Source of the DNA: Bryobacterales bacterium
GTDB lineage: Bacteria; Acidobacteriota; Terriglobia; Bryobacterales; Bryobacteraceae
NCBI GenBank assembly: GCA_019261985.1
Contig: JAFAQY010000121.1
Coordinates: 124,001-188,000 of the forward strand
Reading direction: 5' to 3'
Length of the DNA stretch: 64,000 nt
The notes under the pieces are model-generated. The model did not search any database. It saw nothing but the letters and a program-made list of their open reading frames with translations, and was not told the origin of the DNA. Below, in pieces: positions 38,201 through 46,637 of the stretch. The stretch's first letter is position 1; each line of letters begins with the position of its first letter. Made by a program: the position numbers and the translations under genes.

Positions 38201-38968
38201 AAGGGCACAAAGCGGCTGTCGCACGGCTTGCAAGTGAATGGCACGTTCACGTGGTCGAAAGCGATGGTGCGAATCCGGCCCAATCTGTTTGTGCCGTCAG
38301 ATAAGTCCATCCAACCGACTGACCAGCCGTTCCTGTTCAATGCGAATATCGTGTATACAACCCAAAGGTGGTTCCAGAATAGGTTCGTGAACACAGTGGT
38401 TCGCGACTGGAACCTCGGGGCGTTCCTGCAATATGGCAGCGGCCTTCCGCTGACGCCTCCCGCCGCGACCAACACCAACTACATCGGCGGCAGCGAGCAG
38501 TTCCGCGTTCCGGGCCAGCCTCTGTATTTGAAAAACCTGAACTGCGGCTGTATTAATCCGTACACCGATGTGGTTCTGAATCCCGCCGCTTGGACCAATC
38601 CCGCCAACGGCACCTTTGGTCCGGCCACTGGGACGTATTACAGCGATTTCCGGCAAGCGCGCCGCCCGCAGGAAAACTTCAATCTTGGGCGGACATTCAA
38701 GTTCGGGACGGAAGGGCGATACGCGCTGCAACTTCGCGGCGAGTTCGTGAACATATTCAACCGTACACAGATCGGCAATCCGAGCACGAACGCTCCCGGA
38801 TCCCCCGCCAGCAAGAACAGTTACGGCCAGTATTCGGCTGGCTTTGGTGTAATTAATCTCGCGGTTTCCGGTCCTCGCACCGCGCCGAGTTACACACAAA
38901 ACGCCACGGTCGGGCAGTTGTACCAATTGCCGCGAACCGGCACCCTTATCGCGCGGTTTTCGTTCTAA
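35273..38968 (+). CDS. TonB-dependent receptor, Oar-like with carboxypeptidase-regulatory domain
   Basis: 1231 residues from ATG 35273, with GAGGTGGAG upstream. A signal peptide ends VLFGQ. Residues about 25-110 form a carboxypeptidase-regulatory-like beta domain (GTITGTVTDPAGAVVANAAI). The plug follows (ITLEQLTDLPILGVG; NMPNADAIQEMAVQTSNYAPEFGQ), then a long 22-strand-type barrel ending in GTLIARFSF with the terminal Phe of outer-membrane proteins. This plan is typical of acidobacterial and myxobacterial Oar receptors, which import or bind large substrates with TonB energy. No TonB box or dedicated substrate gene is adjacent. Confidence 0.9.
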   Translation: MKLLTFAVGLSLFSAVLFGQAGTGTITGTVTDPAGAVVANAAIEVRNTETNVPYPTVTTETGAYTVLRLPPGPYSVIVTAAGFKKLTRGGLTVDAGQTLPLDLTLEVGSASESVTVTAEATLLKTESGDLTHNITLEQLTDLPILGVGTANAGSNGIRNPYNAVIFLPGVSYFANFNMIVNGAPTNTAGYRIEGLDNTNHTVAFAIMQNMPNADAIQEMAVQTSNYAPEFGQAGGGLFNITMKSGTNQFHGTGFEYYVNEFLNAGDPFSFNSGTPGAPAGGKYRPSNRRNDYGGTFSGPVWIPKLYNGKDKTFFFFSYERYKEDQALTFTDTLPNAMYQAGDFSAISPNGGAGFNTALGVPAGPIATDALGRPVFANEIYDPLTRSTTGGVGFANPFPNNMIPLTRFSPVALAVQKVLPALSNNGLYNNYNGYNLGERITTIPSIKVDQIIGSKQKLAFYYHHTETDAQYTTPNGNADGLPDLLTGARGSIPIGGPTYRVNYDYTITPTLLAHFGAGYSMIYFYDHSPWTQQGKTVDCQALLQLQGCEGSYNFPTIIAGNVTSPINLGGMQQLGNALLHTATHTERPSSNVNMTWIRGSHTYKAGAEVWWQAQITAPPTGVGLTYATLSNPAVIGPAPSGSVTNAGATGIPASLVTGAYTPGFPYANFLLGDVTAATQYAPVDARMYKTQWALFLQDSWKVTRKLTVDYGLRWDYATAPRESHGRSANLGVNVPNPAAGGRLGAPIFEATCNCTFVSNYPYAIGPRLGIAYQLDAKTVLRGGWGLAYGFAPDINIQNTANITNTATGVSAYLPLNTPGTIPQPAWPNFSAGQTPLPGSITSGFLSFLDPGASRPPRQNQWSIGVQREITHNTVIEASYVGNRGVWWTGPLGYLNQVSPQAFAAYGLSPYTNPTDNLLLGQTLASSQVVSRLGNILPYSGYSTGNTLLNALRPFPQFSTITVTNSPTGNTWYDSLQMKGTKRLSHGLQVNGTFTWSKAMVRIRPNLFVPSDKSIQPTDQPFLFNANIVYTTQRWFQNRFVNTVVRDWNLGAFLQYGSGLPLTPPAATNTNYIGGSEQFRVPGQPLYLKNLNCGCINPYTDVVLNPAAWTNPANGTFGPATGTYYSDFRQARRPQENFNLGRTFKFGTEGRYALQLRGEFVNIFNRTQIGNPSTNAPGSPASKNSYGQYSAGFGVINLAVSGPRTAPSYTQNATVGQLYQLPRTGTLIARFSF

Positions 38969-38997
38969 GATGTCAGGCAGGTCCGCGTTTCATTCGC

Positions 38998-39363
38998 ATG
39001 ATCCAACTCAAACGGGTCTACGAAGCTCCTTCGCCTCAGGATGGCGCGCGCTTCCTGGTCGAGCGGCTGTGGCCCCGCGGCATTCGAAAAGAGAACCTGC
39101 CCGTCGACTCCTGGCAGAAGGAAGCCGGCCCTAGCGATAAGCTCCGCAAGTGGTTCTCCCACGACCCCGCGAAATGGGAACAGTTCAAGAAAAAGTACTT
39201 CCAGGAACTCGACGACAAACCCGAGACCTGGGAACCCATTCGTAAAGCGGCGCGCCGCGGCCCGGTGACGCTGCTCTATAGCTCGCGCGATACCGAGCAC
39301 AATAACGCCGTGGCTTTGAAACAGTATCTCGATGCCAAGGGAAAACGGTCGAAAGCGCCGTAG
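38998..39363 (+). CDS. DUF488 family protein
   Basis: 121 residues. The start MIQLKRVYE and the motifs RFLVERLWPRGI, WQKEAGPSDKLRKWFSHDP, KWEQFKKKYFQEL and TLLYSSRDTEHNNAVALKQY together identify DUF488. This is a small cytoplasmic family with conserved Trp/Arg residues and unknown activity. It begins 29 bases after the receptor gene, possibly read from the same transcript, though functional linkage is unlikely. Confidence 0.88.
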   Translation: MIQLKRVYEAPSPQDGARFLVERLWPRGIRKENLPVDSWQKEAGPSDKLRKWFSHDPAKWEQFKKKYFQELDDKPETWEPIRKAARRGPVTLLYSSRDTEHNNAVALKQYLDAKGKRSKAP

Positions 39364-39484
39364 CCCAAGCGCCCCGCGATTGAAGCATCGGGATTGGGAA
39401 ACTCGACATGGCCTTAGAACCTCATCCCAGTAGAGGGCTGCGGAACAATCACCAGCGTCGGAGACAGCCCCGAAGGAGTTTTGT

Positions 39485-40165
39485 ATGGCAAACGGACTAT
39501 TTGAGGCCCGTCCGCAGCCGCGGATTAATCTTCAACCCATCGCCGGGCCGTCGGTCCTGGGAATGTTCGGGCTTGCAGGGGCCACGTTCATGGTTGCCGC
39601 TCACTTGTGCGAGTGGTACGGCGATGCGACATCGCCGGTTTTTCTATTTCCTTTCGCCGCAATGTTCGGCGGCATCGCTCAGTTCCTGGCCGGAATGTGG
39701 GCATTTAAAGCCAGAGACGCGGTCGCCGTCGCGGTGCACGGAATGTGGGGATCGTTCTGGATCGCCTATGGGCTGCTCACCATTGCGATGTCGGTATGGC
39801 GCATTCCGATTCCGCAGGGAAGATGGCCCGAAATCGGCTATTGGTTTTCCGTATTAGCCGCAATAACCTGGGTATGCGTAGCCGCCGCGGCCGCTGAAAA
39901 CAAAGGCGTGGTCACGGCGCTGGCGCTTTTGGCGCTGGGATCCACGGCGGCAGCGTTTGGAGCATTCGTTGGCGCGCACTGGCTGATGGTCCTGACCGGC
40001 TATTTGTTTGTAGCGGCATCGATTGCGGCTTTCTACACCGGAGGCGCCGTCATGCTAAACGAAGCCTTCGGCCGCGAAATTTGGAGGCTCGGAAAAGCTC
40101 GGTCCGCTTCCGCCGCGATTTCGGTTGGAGTTGGCGAGCCCGGAGTAGTGCGGGGACAAGCTTAA
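39485..40165 (+). CDS. YaaH/GPR1/FUN34 family transporter (acetate-type)
   Basis: 226 residues, six predicted membrane helices. The N-terminal motif INLQPIAGPSVLGMFGLAG replaces the usual NPAPLGL. GIAQFLAGMWAFKARD and WGSFWIAYG are conserved family stretches, the latter near the substrate pore. Members such as SatP take up acetate or succinate with protons. ATG 39485 is preceded by AGGAG at fair spacing. It is followed after 71 bases by the Tat-exported ThDP enzyme in the same direction, which suggests a link with acetate production or use. Confidence 0.82.
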   Translation: MANGLFEARPQPRINLQPIAGPSVLGMFGLAGATFMVAAHLCEWYGDATSPVFLFPFAAMFGGIAQFLAGMWAFKARDAVAVAVHGMWGSFWIAYGLLTIAMSVWRIPIPQGRWPEIGYWFSVLAAITWVCVAAAAAENKGVVTALALLALGSTAAAFGAFVGAHWLMVLTGYLFVAASIAAFYTGGAVMLNEAFGREIWRLGKARSASAAISVGVGEPGVVRGQA

Positions 40166-40236
40166 ACGTAACCAGCCTCTCTCCTTGGACGCCCCTGATA
40201 TCATTGAACCGGTAAACCGGGCGAGAGGAGAGAGCA

Positions 40237-42177
40237 ATGGCGAAATCTCAGAAAACTGCGGTCGGCCGCCGCGGATTCTTGAAAGGTGCGGCGGCCGGCA
40301 CGGCCGCATTCGTCACCACGACGCCGTTCGCGGATGCTCAGGCGCAAAGCAGCCGGCCGCAAGAGGGCGGAACTGGTGCGGCCCCCGCTCCAACGCAGGC
40401 GCAAGTCGATCGCGACGCCGGCAATGTGAGGCCGCCGGCTGCCGCGTCCCGGGCGATCACGCGCCCTGGCTCGGACCTGATGGTTCAGACGGTCCGCGAT
40501 CTCGGGATCGAATACGTCGCCGCCAATCCCGGTTCGAGCTTCGAGGGGTTGCAGGAGTCCTTCATTAATTACGGTAATCCGCCCAACAGGATCCCGGAGT
40601 TCATCACCGCGCTGCACGAAGAATCCGCTATCACCATGGCTCACGGATACGCGAAAGCGGAAGGTAAGCCGATGCTTGCGCTGTTGCACGGCACCATCGG
40701 CATCCAGCATGCCGCGATGTCGATTTATCAGGCCTATTACGACCGCGTCCCGGTTTTGATGATTGCCGGTAACGACCCCGACTTCATTGCCGCGCACACC
40801 GCCCACGATATGGCCGGGATGGTCCGGAGCTTTACGAAATGGGATAACGAACCGAAGACTCTGGACGAAGCGCTCAAAGCGATTCAACGCGCTTACAACG
40901 AAGCGATAACACCGCCGATGGGGCCCACTCTGGTGGTGCTAAGCACGGAGCTGCAAAAAGACAACGCGCCGAACGCGCAGGTCCCTGCATATAAGCCGCC
41001 CACGTTTTCGACGATTGATGCCACGCGCGCGAAGGAGATCGCGAAGGGTTTATTGGATGCACAAAATCCGCGCATCGCCGTCGGCCGGTTGCGGACTCCC
41101 CAAGGCGTAAAGCGCGCGGTGGAACTCGCCGAACTCGTCGGCGCTTCTACAAGCACGGCGGCAACCAACGGCCCAATGAGCTTTCCGCAGCGGCATCCGC
41201 TCTGCGGTCCGGGCGTGGACACGAATTACGACTACACGCTCGGCCTGGAGGCGCCCGGCGCGCAGGCATCCATTACCGGACCGGCGTTGGCGAAAATCGT
41301 CCCGCAGCGGGATACGATCAATGTCGGGTTCGGCGGCATTAGCGGCGGCGCAAATGGAGGCGGAGCCGGCCGCGGAGGAAGAGGCGGTGGGCGCGGCGCT
41401 GCTAGCGCAACACCCATCGAGGCCGATGCCGAGGCCAGCCTTCCGCTCATCATCGATCAAGTCAAGCAGCAGATGACGTCCGGCCAGAAAGCGCGCATGC
41501 AGGATCGCTCAGCCAAACACGCGACGGCGAATCATGAGGCTCGCATTACGGCGCTAACCCAGGCTCTGGAGGCCAGAAAAGCCGGGTGGAATGGAACTCC
41601 AATCAGCACGGCACGCATCTACGCCGAACTCTGGCCGCTGATTATGAATGAAGACTGGTGCCTGGCGTCGCCGAGCAATTTCTCTGGCGGCCATAATACG
41701 GCGTTATGGGATCACAACAAGCCATACAGCTACCTCGGCGGCCAGGGAGCCGGCGGCATGGGCTATGGCGCGCCGGCTTGCGTCGGCGCAGGCCTCGCGG
41801 CGAAAGCTCGCAATCGGATGGTCATCAACATCCAAACCGATGGCGATCTCAACTATGCTCCGGGAGTCCTCTGGACCGCGACGCATCACAAGCTGCCGAT
41901 GCTCACGGTGATGCATAACAATCGGGCGTGGCACCAGGAATATATGTTCGTCGAGTATATGGCCGGTGTGCGCGGGCGAGGCGGCTTGAATGCGCATATA
42001 GGGAGCACTCTGCGCGATCCGTTTATCGACTACGCGAAAATGGCTGCGGGCTATGGCATGGCTTCGGAGGGACCCATTACCGACCCAACGAAGTTATCGG
42101 CTGCACTGAAACGCGGGGTCGCATCGGTGAAGCGAGGCGATCCATATTTGATCGACGTGATTACGCAGCCGCGCTGA
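40237..42177 (+). CDS. Tat-exported thiamine-diphosphate-dependent enzyme, acetolactate-synthase/pyruvate-oxidase-like
   Basis: 646 residues. A twin-arginine signal (Arg11-Arg12 in GRRGFLKG, then AAAGTAAFVTTTPFADAQAQ) directs a folded cofactor-bearing protein to the periplasm. The Pyr domain has the ThDP-activating Glu in ALHEESAITMAHGYAKAEGK. The PP domain has the diphosphate motif QTDGDLNYAPG and, about 25 residues on, MHNNRAWHQE. A Gly/Arg-rich low-complexity insert (around residues 365-390) replaces part of the middle domain. The active-site residues for pyruvate are not certain, so substrate is open. A c-type cytochrome follows 12 bases later, suggesting electron transfer out of the enzyme. 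Exported ThDP enzymes are rare. Confidence 0.82.
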   Translation: MAKSQKTAVGRRGFLKGAAAGTAAFVTTTPFADAQAQSSRPQEGGTGAAPAPTQAQVDRDAGNVRPPAAASRAITRPGSDLMVQTVRDLGIEYVAANPGSSFEGLQESFINYGNPPNRIPEFITALHEESAITMAHGYAKAEGKPMLALLHGTIGIQHAAMSIYQAYYDRVPVLMIAGNDPDFIAAHTAHDMAGMVRSFTKWDNEPKTLDEALKAIQRAYNEAITPPMGPTLVVLSTELQKDNAPNAQVPAYKPPTFSTIDATRAKEIAKGLLDAQNPRIAVGRLRTPQGVKRAVELAELVGASTSTAATNGPMSFPQRHPLCGPGVDTNYDYTLGLEAPGAQASITGPALAKIVPQRDTINVGFGGISGGANGGGAGRGGRGGGRGAASATPIEADAEASLPLIIDQVKQQMTSGQKARMQDRSAKHATANHEARITALTQALEARKAGWNGTPISTARIYAELWPLIMNEDWCLASPSNFSGGHNTALWDHNKPYSYLGGQGAGGMGYGAPACVGAGLAAKARNRMVINIQTDGDLNYAPGVLWTATHHKLPMLTVMHNNRAWHQEYMFVEYMAGVRGRGGLNAHIGSTLRDPFIDYAKMAAGYGMASEGPITDPTKLSAALKRGVASVKRGDPYLIDVITQPR

Positions 42178-42189
42178 AGGATGTCTTTC

Positions 42190-42642
42190 ATGAGGAATTC
42201 GAGTCTAGCAATCGCGTCGCTTCTTGGTGCGGTTCTTTTGAATGCGCAAGGCGGTGGACGAGGCAATACCGCCCCGGCAAATAATCCGCCCCCAACCAGC
42301 CCCGTGACCGGAAACGCAGCTAACGGTAAGAATCTGTTCTACGCCTATGGCTGCTACGCCTGCCATGGATACAATGGCGAGACCGGCGCCCGCCCTTTCG
42401 TCGGGCGCTGGGGCAACCTCGCTACCGAAAAGGGCTTTATCGCATTCCTCCGTGGACGCTCCAACGTCGCGCCCCTGGTGCCTTCAACCTCCATGCCGAA
42501 TTTTTCGGAGGCGTCGTTGCCGGATAAAGATGCGAAAGATATCTATGCTTATATCCGGACGTTCAAGAGCTCAGCGCCGCCGGATGTGAAGGATGCTCCC
42601 GCCCTAAACGCCATACTTCAGGCGGCGAAGCAACAAAAGTAA
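42190..42642 (+). CDS. Periplasmic mono-heme cytochrome c
   Basis: 150 residues from ATG 42190, eight bases after AAGGA. The ATG at 42181 overlaps that site. The Sec signal ends LLNAQ, followed by a Gly/Asn/Pro linker. Heme site CYACH (Cys55, Cys58, His59), with the likely axial Met in TSMPNFSEASLPDKDAKDIYAYI. This is a class I cytochrome fold as found in electron-accepting subunits. Gap of 12 bases to the preceding exported ThDP enzyme makes it the probable electron acceptor. Confidence 0.85.
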   Translation: MRNSSLAIASLLGAVLLNAQGGGRGNTAPANNPPPTSPVTGNAANGKNLFYAYGCYACHGYNGETGARPFVGRWGNLATEKGFIAFLRGRSNVAPLVPSTSMPNFSEASLPDKDAKDIYAYIRTFKSSAPPDVKDAPALNAILQAAKQQK

Positions 42643-42689
42643 CAGACAAAGTAGCGACACTGGCGCACGATGCACCCGCGCCGGATAAG

Positions 42690-42770
42690 TAGTCGATAAT
42701 CTTTAAGAGAACTCCGTAACCAACGCCAATTAACCAAGTATACTGGCATAGTGCTCTAGTCGATCATCGA
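42690..42770 (+). promoter_or_regulatory. Putative PadR operator and promoter
   Basis: TAGTCGATAATC (42690-42701) is repeated as TAGTCGATCATC (42757-42768), flanking a possible -10 hexamer TATACT (42739-42744). The second copy also forms the palindrome TCGATCATCGA. The PadR start lies 12 bases on with AGGAG. Autoregulation by PadR at this dyad is inferred. Confidence 0.45.
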
Positions 42771-42779
42771 TAGGAGATT

Positions 42780-43139
42780 ATGCCTCGACGCGAATCGCCG
42801 TTACAGTCTGAAATGCTTCAGGGGACGTTGGACATGCTAGTTTTACGAACCCTGGTCCTAGGTCCAGCGCACGGGCAAACCATCGCCCACGCGATTGAGC
42901 GCGGCTCCCAGGACGTTCTGCAAGTGGAACACGGATCCCTGTATCCAGCTCTCCATCGTCTTCAAAATCGCGGCTGGATCGCTTCTTTCTGGGGCACCTC
43001 CGAGAATAATCGGAAAGCGAAATATTACCGGCTCACGCCGGAAGGGCGGAAGCAGTTGGCGGCGCAGAAGTCTCGCTGGGAACAACTGGTTCGAGCCATC
43101 AGCCGCATCATGAGCCCTCCTTCGGAGCAGAAGCAATGA
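42780..43139 (+). CDS. PadR-family transcriptional regulator
   Basis: 119 residues. The winged-helix N-terminus (QGTLDMLVLRTLVLGPAHGQ) and the wing HGSLYPALHRLQNRGWIASFWG, then KAKYYRLTPEGRKQLAAQ, fit the short acidobacterial PadR type. Its stop overlaps the ADOP start by ATGA. This gene order is the normal one in acidobacteria, where such PadR proteins are thought to control the permease. Effector unknown. Confidence 0.9.
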   Translation: MPRRESPLQSEMLQGTLDMLVLRTLVLGPAHGQTIAHAIERGSQDVLQVEHGSLYPALHRLQNRGWIASFWGTSENNRKAKYYRLTPEGRKQLAAQKSRWEQLVRAISRIMSPPSEQKQ

Positions 43140-45799
43140 ACTGGCGCCGATTCATCCAGAGGACGCAAACCGATGCCGAGCAGGAGCAGGAACTGGAGTC
43201 TTACCTGGAAATCACGACGGACGAATACATCGCCCGCGGCATGGCTCCGGATGAGGCACGCCGGGCGGCACGGCGCAAGCTTGGCAATCCCACACGAATC
43301 CGAGAGGAGATCTATCAAATGAATACAGCGACGTTCGTGGAAGGCACGTTCCAGGATCTCCGTAACGCGGCACGAATGCTACGGCTGAATCCGGCCTTCA
43401 GCATCACTGCGATTCTGACGCTCGCTCTCGGAATTGGCGCCACGACAGCCATGTTCAGCGTGGTGAATGGCGTGGTGATCAAGCCTCTTCCCTACCCCGA
43501 CTCCGACGCTCTGGTGACGGTTACACACTCGGCGGTATTTGGAAACGTGCGAGGTCGCGATTTCCCTTTTTCACCCCAGATGCTGGCCGTTTATCTCGCG
43601 AACAACCAAACCTTCCAGCAATTCGGGATGTGGAGGCCCGACTTCGCCGCGATCACCGGCCTTGGAGATCCGGAACGAGCGATCGCGTTTCTTGTAACTC
43701 AAGGGTTTCTGCCGGCGCTTGGCGTTCAGCCGGCGCTCGGCCGATGGTTTTCGCCGGCGGACGATCAGCCGGGTGCGCCGGAGACCATGATTTTGAGTGA
43801 CGGCTACTGGCATCGCCGTTTTGGCGGCGACCCGCGAGTGATCGGCCGCATAATAACCGTCGACTCCAGACTACGACAAGTGATCGGTGTGATGCCGGCG
43901 CGCTTCATCATCCCCATTCCAGGCCTGGCTCCCGACTTGATCCTGCCTTTGCAAATCAATCTTGCCCAGCCTCCCGGGGATTTTAATTACCGTGCTCTGG
44001 CGAGGCTTAAACCAGGGGTCACGGCGCCGCAAGCCAATGCCGATGTCGGTCGCATGTTGCCCATCTACCTGGGACGGTACGCGGGCCATCGAATGGACGC
44101 CCTCCATCTTCTTCCGGCTGTGCGCGCCTTCAAAGAGGATGTCGTTGGCGATGTGGGCCAGGTATTGTGGGTTCTGCTCGGCAGCATCAGCATCCTCCTG
44201 TTGATCGCCTGCGCGAATGTCGCTAATCTCCTCCTCGTGCGGGCGCAGGACCGCGGACAGGAACTTGCGGTCCGCGCCGCGCTGGGCGCCAGTTGGGGAC
44301 ACATCGCGCGCTCGCTGATCGTGGAGAGCCTGATGCTCAGTCTGTTGGGCGCCCTGATTAGCGTCGGCTTGACCTACGGCGGGCTACAGGTCCTGGTTGC
44401 TCGTGGACCCGCCTACCTGCCGCGCCTCACCGAGATCACGATCGACTCTTCGGTACTCGCCTTTACTCTGGCGATTTCGGTCGTTTCGGGATTGCTCTTC
44501 GGGCTGATCCCGATCGTGAAAGTCATGGGCCCGAAATCCGCATGGACTCTCGCTGGGTTCGTTCGCGGAGGTGGACGCTGGGCGAGTGGCGGCAAAAGCC
44601 AGCACCGCTCTCAAGACGCGTTGGTAGTGGTTCAGGTGGCGTTGGCCCTGGTGTTGCTCGTCAGCTCAGGGTTGATGATTCGCACCTTTCAAAACCTGCG
44701 TAGGGTTGACCCTGGATTCGCTCACCCGGAAGAAATCCAAACGGTACGCCCCGTTATGCCCCCAGGGCTAATCGCGCATCCTGACCGCCTGGTGCGCACA
44801 GAAGCCCAGATCTTGGAACGATTGGCGGCGATTCCCGGCGTCACATCGGCGGCCTACACCAATTCACTGCCGATGGATCGCGGGATCGCCGTCATTGTGT
44901 ATCCGGAGAGTAAGACATACGCGGCCGGCGAACTTCCGCCGACCCGCACAGTCAAGATGATTTCGCCCGGACTGTTCCGCACTCTCCAAACTCGTGTGAT
45001 CGCGGGGCGTGACGTGGACTGGGCCGAACTCTACAATGAGCGAAATGTTGTGCTGGTTTCGGAGAGTTTCGCGCGCGAGACGTGGGACACCGTCGCGGGA
45101 GCCATCGGGAAGCGCATTAAGCTGGGGACCACCGGCTCCTGGCAAGAGGTGATTGGAGTGGTAGGAGACATACGCGACAACGGGGCAGATCAGAAGGCGC
45201 CCCCGATCGTTTACTGTCCGGCGCGCGAGCAGCAAATGATCGGACCTGTGTCGCCGGTTTCCGTTGCGTTTACGCTTCGCAGCAACAGAACCGGAACGGA
45301 GGGCTTCCTTTCGGACATTCGAAAGGCAGTGGCGGCTGTGGATCCAAATCTTCCTCTTGCGTCGATCAACACCGTGGCGGCCTTGTACGAGATATCAATG
45401 GAGCGGACCTCATTTTCCCTGGTCCTACTGGGAATCGCCGGCGGCCTGGCGCTGTTGTTGGGGATTGTCGGCATTTATGGGGTCCTCGCGTATGCGGTCA
45501 TGCAACGCCAGCGTGAAGTCGGAATTCGGCTCGCGCTCGGCGCCCAGCCCGGGACGGTAAAAGGGATGTTCGTTTATCGGGGGATGATTCTTTCCGGCAT
45601 CGGAATCGCGCTGGGAATGGCCGTTGCTGCCGGGTTAACACGCCTGATGTCGTCTCTGCTGTTTGGCGTCAGGCCCGTCGATGCTGCCACCTTCGCGGCT
45701 GCGGCCGGTGTCCTAGTGGTCGCCGCGCTCGCGGCAAGTTATATCCCCGCGCGCCGCGCGGCGGCGGTAGATCCGGTGGATACGTTAAGGGGGCAGTAG
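43136..45799 (+). CDS. ADOP-family (MacB/FtsX-like) permease
   Basis: 887 residues. An N-terminal cytoplasmic prefix (EQELESYLEITTDEYIARGM and EARRAARRKLGNPTRIREEI) precedes two copies of the MacB periplasmic-core plus FtsX unit. The first membrane helix is in SITAILTLALGIGATTAMFSV. The C-terminal unit is GIYGVLAYAVMQRQREVGIRLALGA and the closing YIPARRAAAVDPVDTLRG. There is no adjacent ATPase gene, hence 'orphan' permease. It forms a four-base overlap with padR. Confidence 0.92.
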   Translation: MNWRRFIQRTQTDAEQEQELESYLEITTDEYIARGMAPDEARRAARRKLGNPTRIREEIYQMNTATFVEGTFQDLRNAARMLRLNPAFSITAILTLALGIGATTAMFSVVNGVVIKPLPYPDSDALVTVTHSAVFGNVRGRDFPFSPQMLAVYLANNQTFQQFGMWRPDFAAITGLGDPERAIAFLVTQGFLPALGVQPALGRWFSPADDQPGAPETMILSDGYWHRRFGGDPRVIGRIITVDSRLRQVIGVMPARFIIPIPGLAPDLILPLQINLAQPPGDFNYRALARLKPGVTAPQANADVGRMLPIYLGRYAGHRMDALHLLPAVRAFKEDVVGDVGQVLWVLLGSISILLLIACANVANLLLVRAQDRGQELAVRAALGASWGHIARSLIVESLMLSLLGALISVGLTYGGLQVLVARGPAYLPRLTEITIDSSVLAFTLAISVVSGLLFGLIPIVKVMGPKSAWTLAGFVRGGGRWASGGKSQHRSQDALVVVQVALALVLLVSSGLMIRTFQNLRRVDPGFAHPEEIQTVRPVMPPGLIAHPDRLVRTEAQILERLAAIPGVTSAAYTNSLPMDRGIAVIVYPESKTYAAGELPPTRTVKMISPGLFRTLQTRVIAGRDVDWAELYNERNVVLVSESFARETWDTVAGAIGKRIKLGTTGSWQEVIGVVGDIRDNGADQKAPPIVYCPAREQQMIGPVSPVSVAFTLRSNRTGTEGFLSDIRKAVAAVDPNLPLASINTVAALYEISMERTSFSLVLLGIAGGLALLLGIVGIYGVLAYAVMQRQREVGIRLALGAQPGTVKGMFVYRGMILSGIGIALGMAVAAGLTRLMSSLLFGVRPVDAATFAAAAGVLVVAALAASYIPARRAAAVDPVDTLRGQ

Positions 45800-45845
45800 C
45801 GTTTTTGATGCGAACGACTCAACGGCGGGCGAAAACCGATCGAAC

Positions 45846-46508
45846 TTAATTTATCGCTGGAAGTTCCGGCTTGCCCTCGGGAGCGCGCTCATCCACAGCA
45901 ATCCCAAAAAAGTTGCTTACGGCGTAGGCGCTCATAACGGCTACCATATCCACCGCGCCGCGCTTTCCCCACAATTCGACAACTTTCGCGAAGGTCGGGG
46001 AATCGACTTTCTTGTCGTGCATCATCTCGCGGCCGAAACGGATGACAGTTGCATCTTTTTCATTGAGACCGGTAACGGCACGGTTGTAACGAACAACATC
46101 GATCACCTTGGCATCGATTCCAGCCTTGACACCGCTAGCCTCATGACCGTTCCACTCGAGGTTGTAGTTGGTCTCGCGGCAGGCGACCAGAAGCGAGCTC
46201 GCGCGTGTGAGCATCGAGCGTTCCGCCAGTCACCGCGGCGTTATAGAGGTCAAGCAGTGCCTGCGCCATGCCAGCGTTATACGCAGCGAAAGCGAGAGGA
46301 CCGCGAAGCGTTCCATCCTTACTGGCAAAGGTTTGGCGAAGTGTCTGGCCCTTAGCGTCCAGATCGGACTTCTTCAGATACGGCAACCGAGCGCGCGATT
46401 CGGGATCAAGGTCAGCGGCCAGCTTCGAGTGAGCAAGCGCGAGGAAGGACGCCGAAGCGGCGAGGAGGGCCGCAGCCCACCAGCGTGAGGACGGGAAAGA
46501 GTCATCAT
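45846..46508 (-). pseudogene. Carboxymuconolactone-decarboxylase-like gene with frameshifts
   Basis: The frame through PYLKKSDLDAKGQTLRQTF and GPLAFAAYNAGMAQALLDLY reaches DAHTREL. The next frame then continues LLVACRETNYNLEWNGHEA and KVIDVVRYNRAVTGLNEKDA to the end. The switch lies near 46190-46193, a net shift by an indel. A second shift is needed near 46490, where the only nearby ATGs (46508) are out of frame with the signal-like SRWWAAALLAASASFLALA. With both repaired the protein looks like a secreted CMD-fold protein. As it stands it is not expressed whole. Sequencing error is possible. Confidence 0.72.
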
Positions 46509-46637
46509 GTTTTTTCTTTCTCAGTTGATTCTACTTCGCTGCCACGGTTGCGCGGGGTTTGCCGTTTTCATCGAAGCGGGCGAATGTCGCCGCCTCGCGA
46601 CGGCGTCCCGCCTCGCGACATGGCAAAATCTTTCCGT

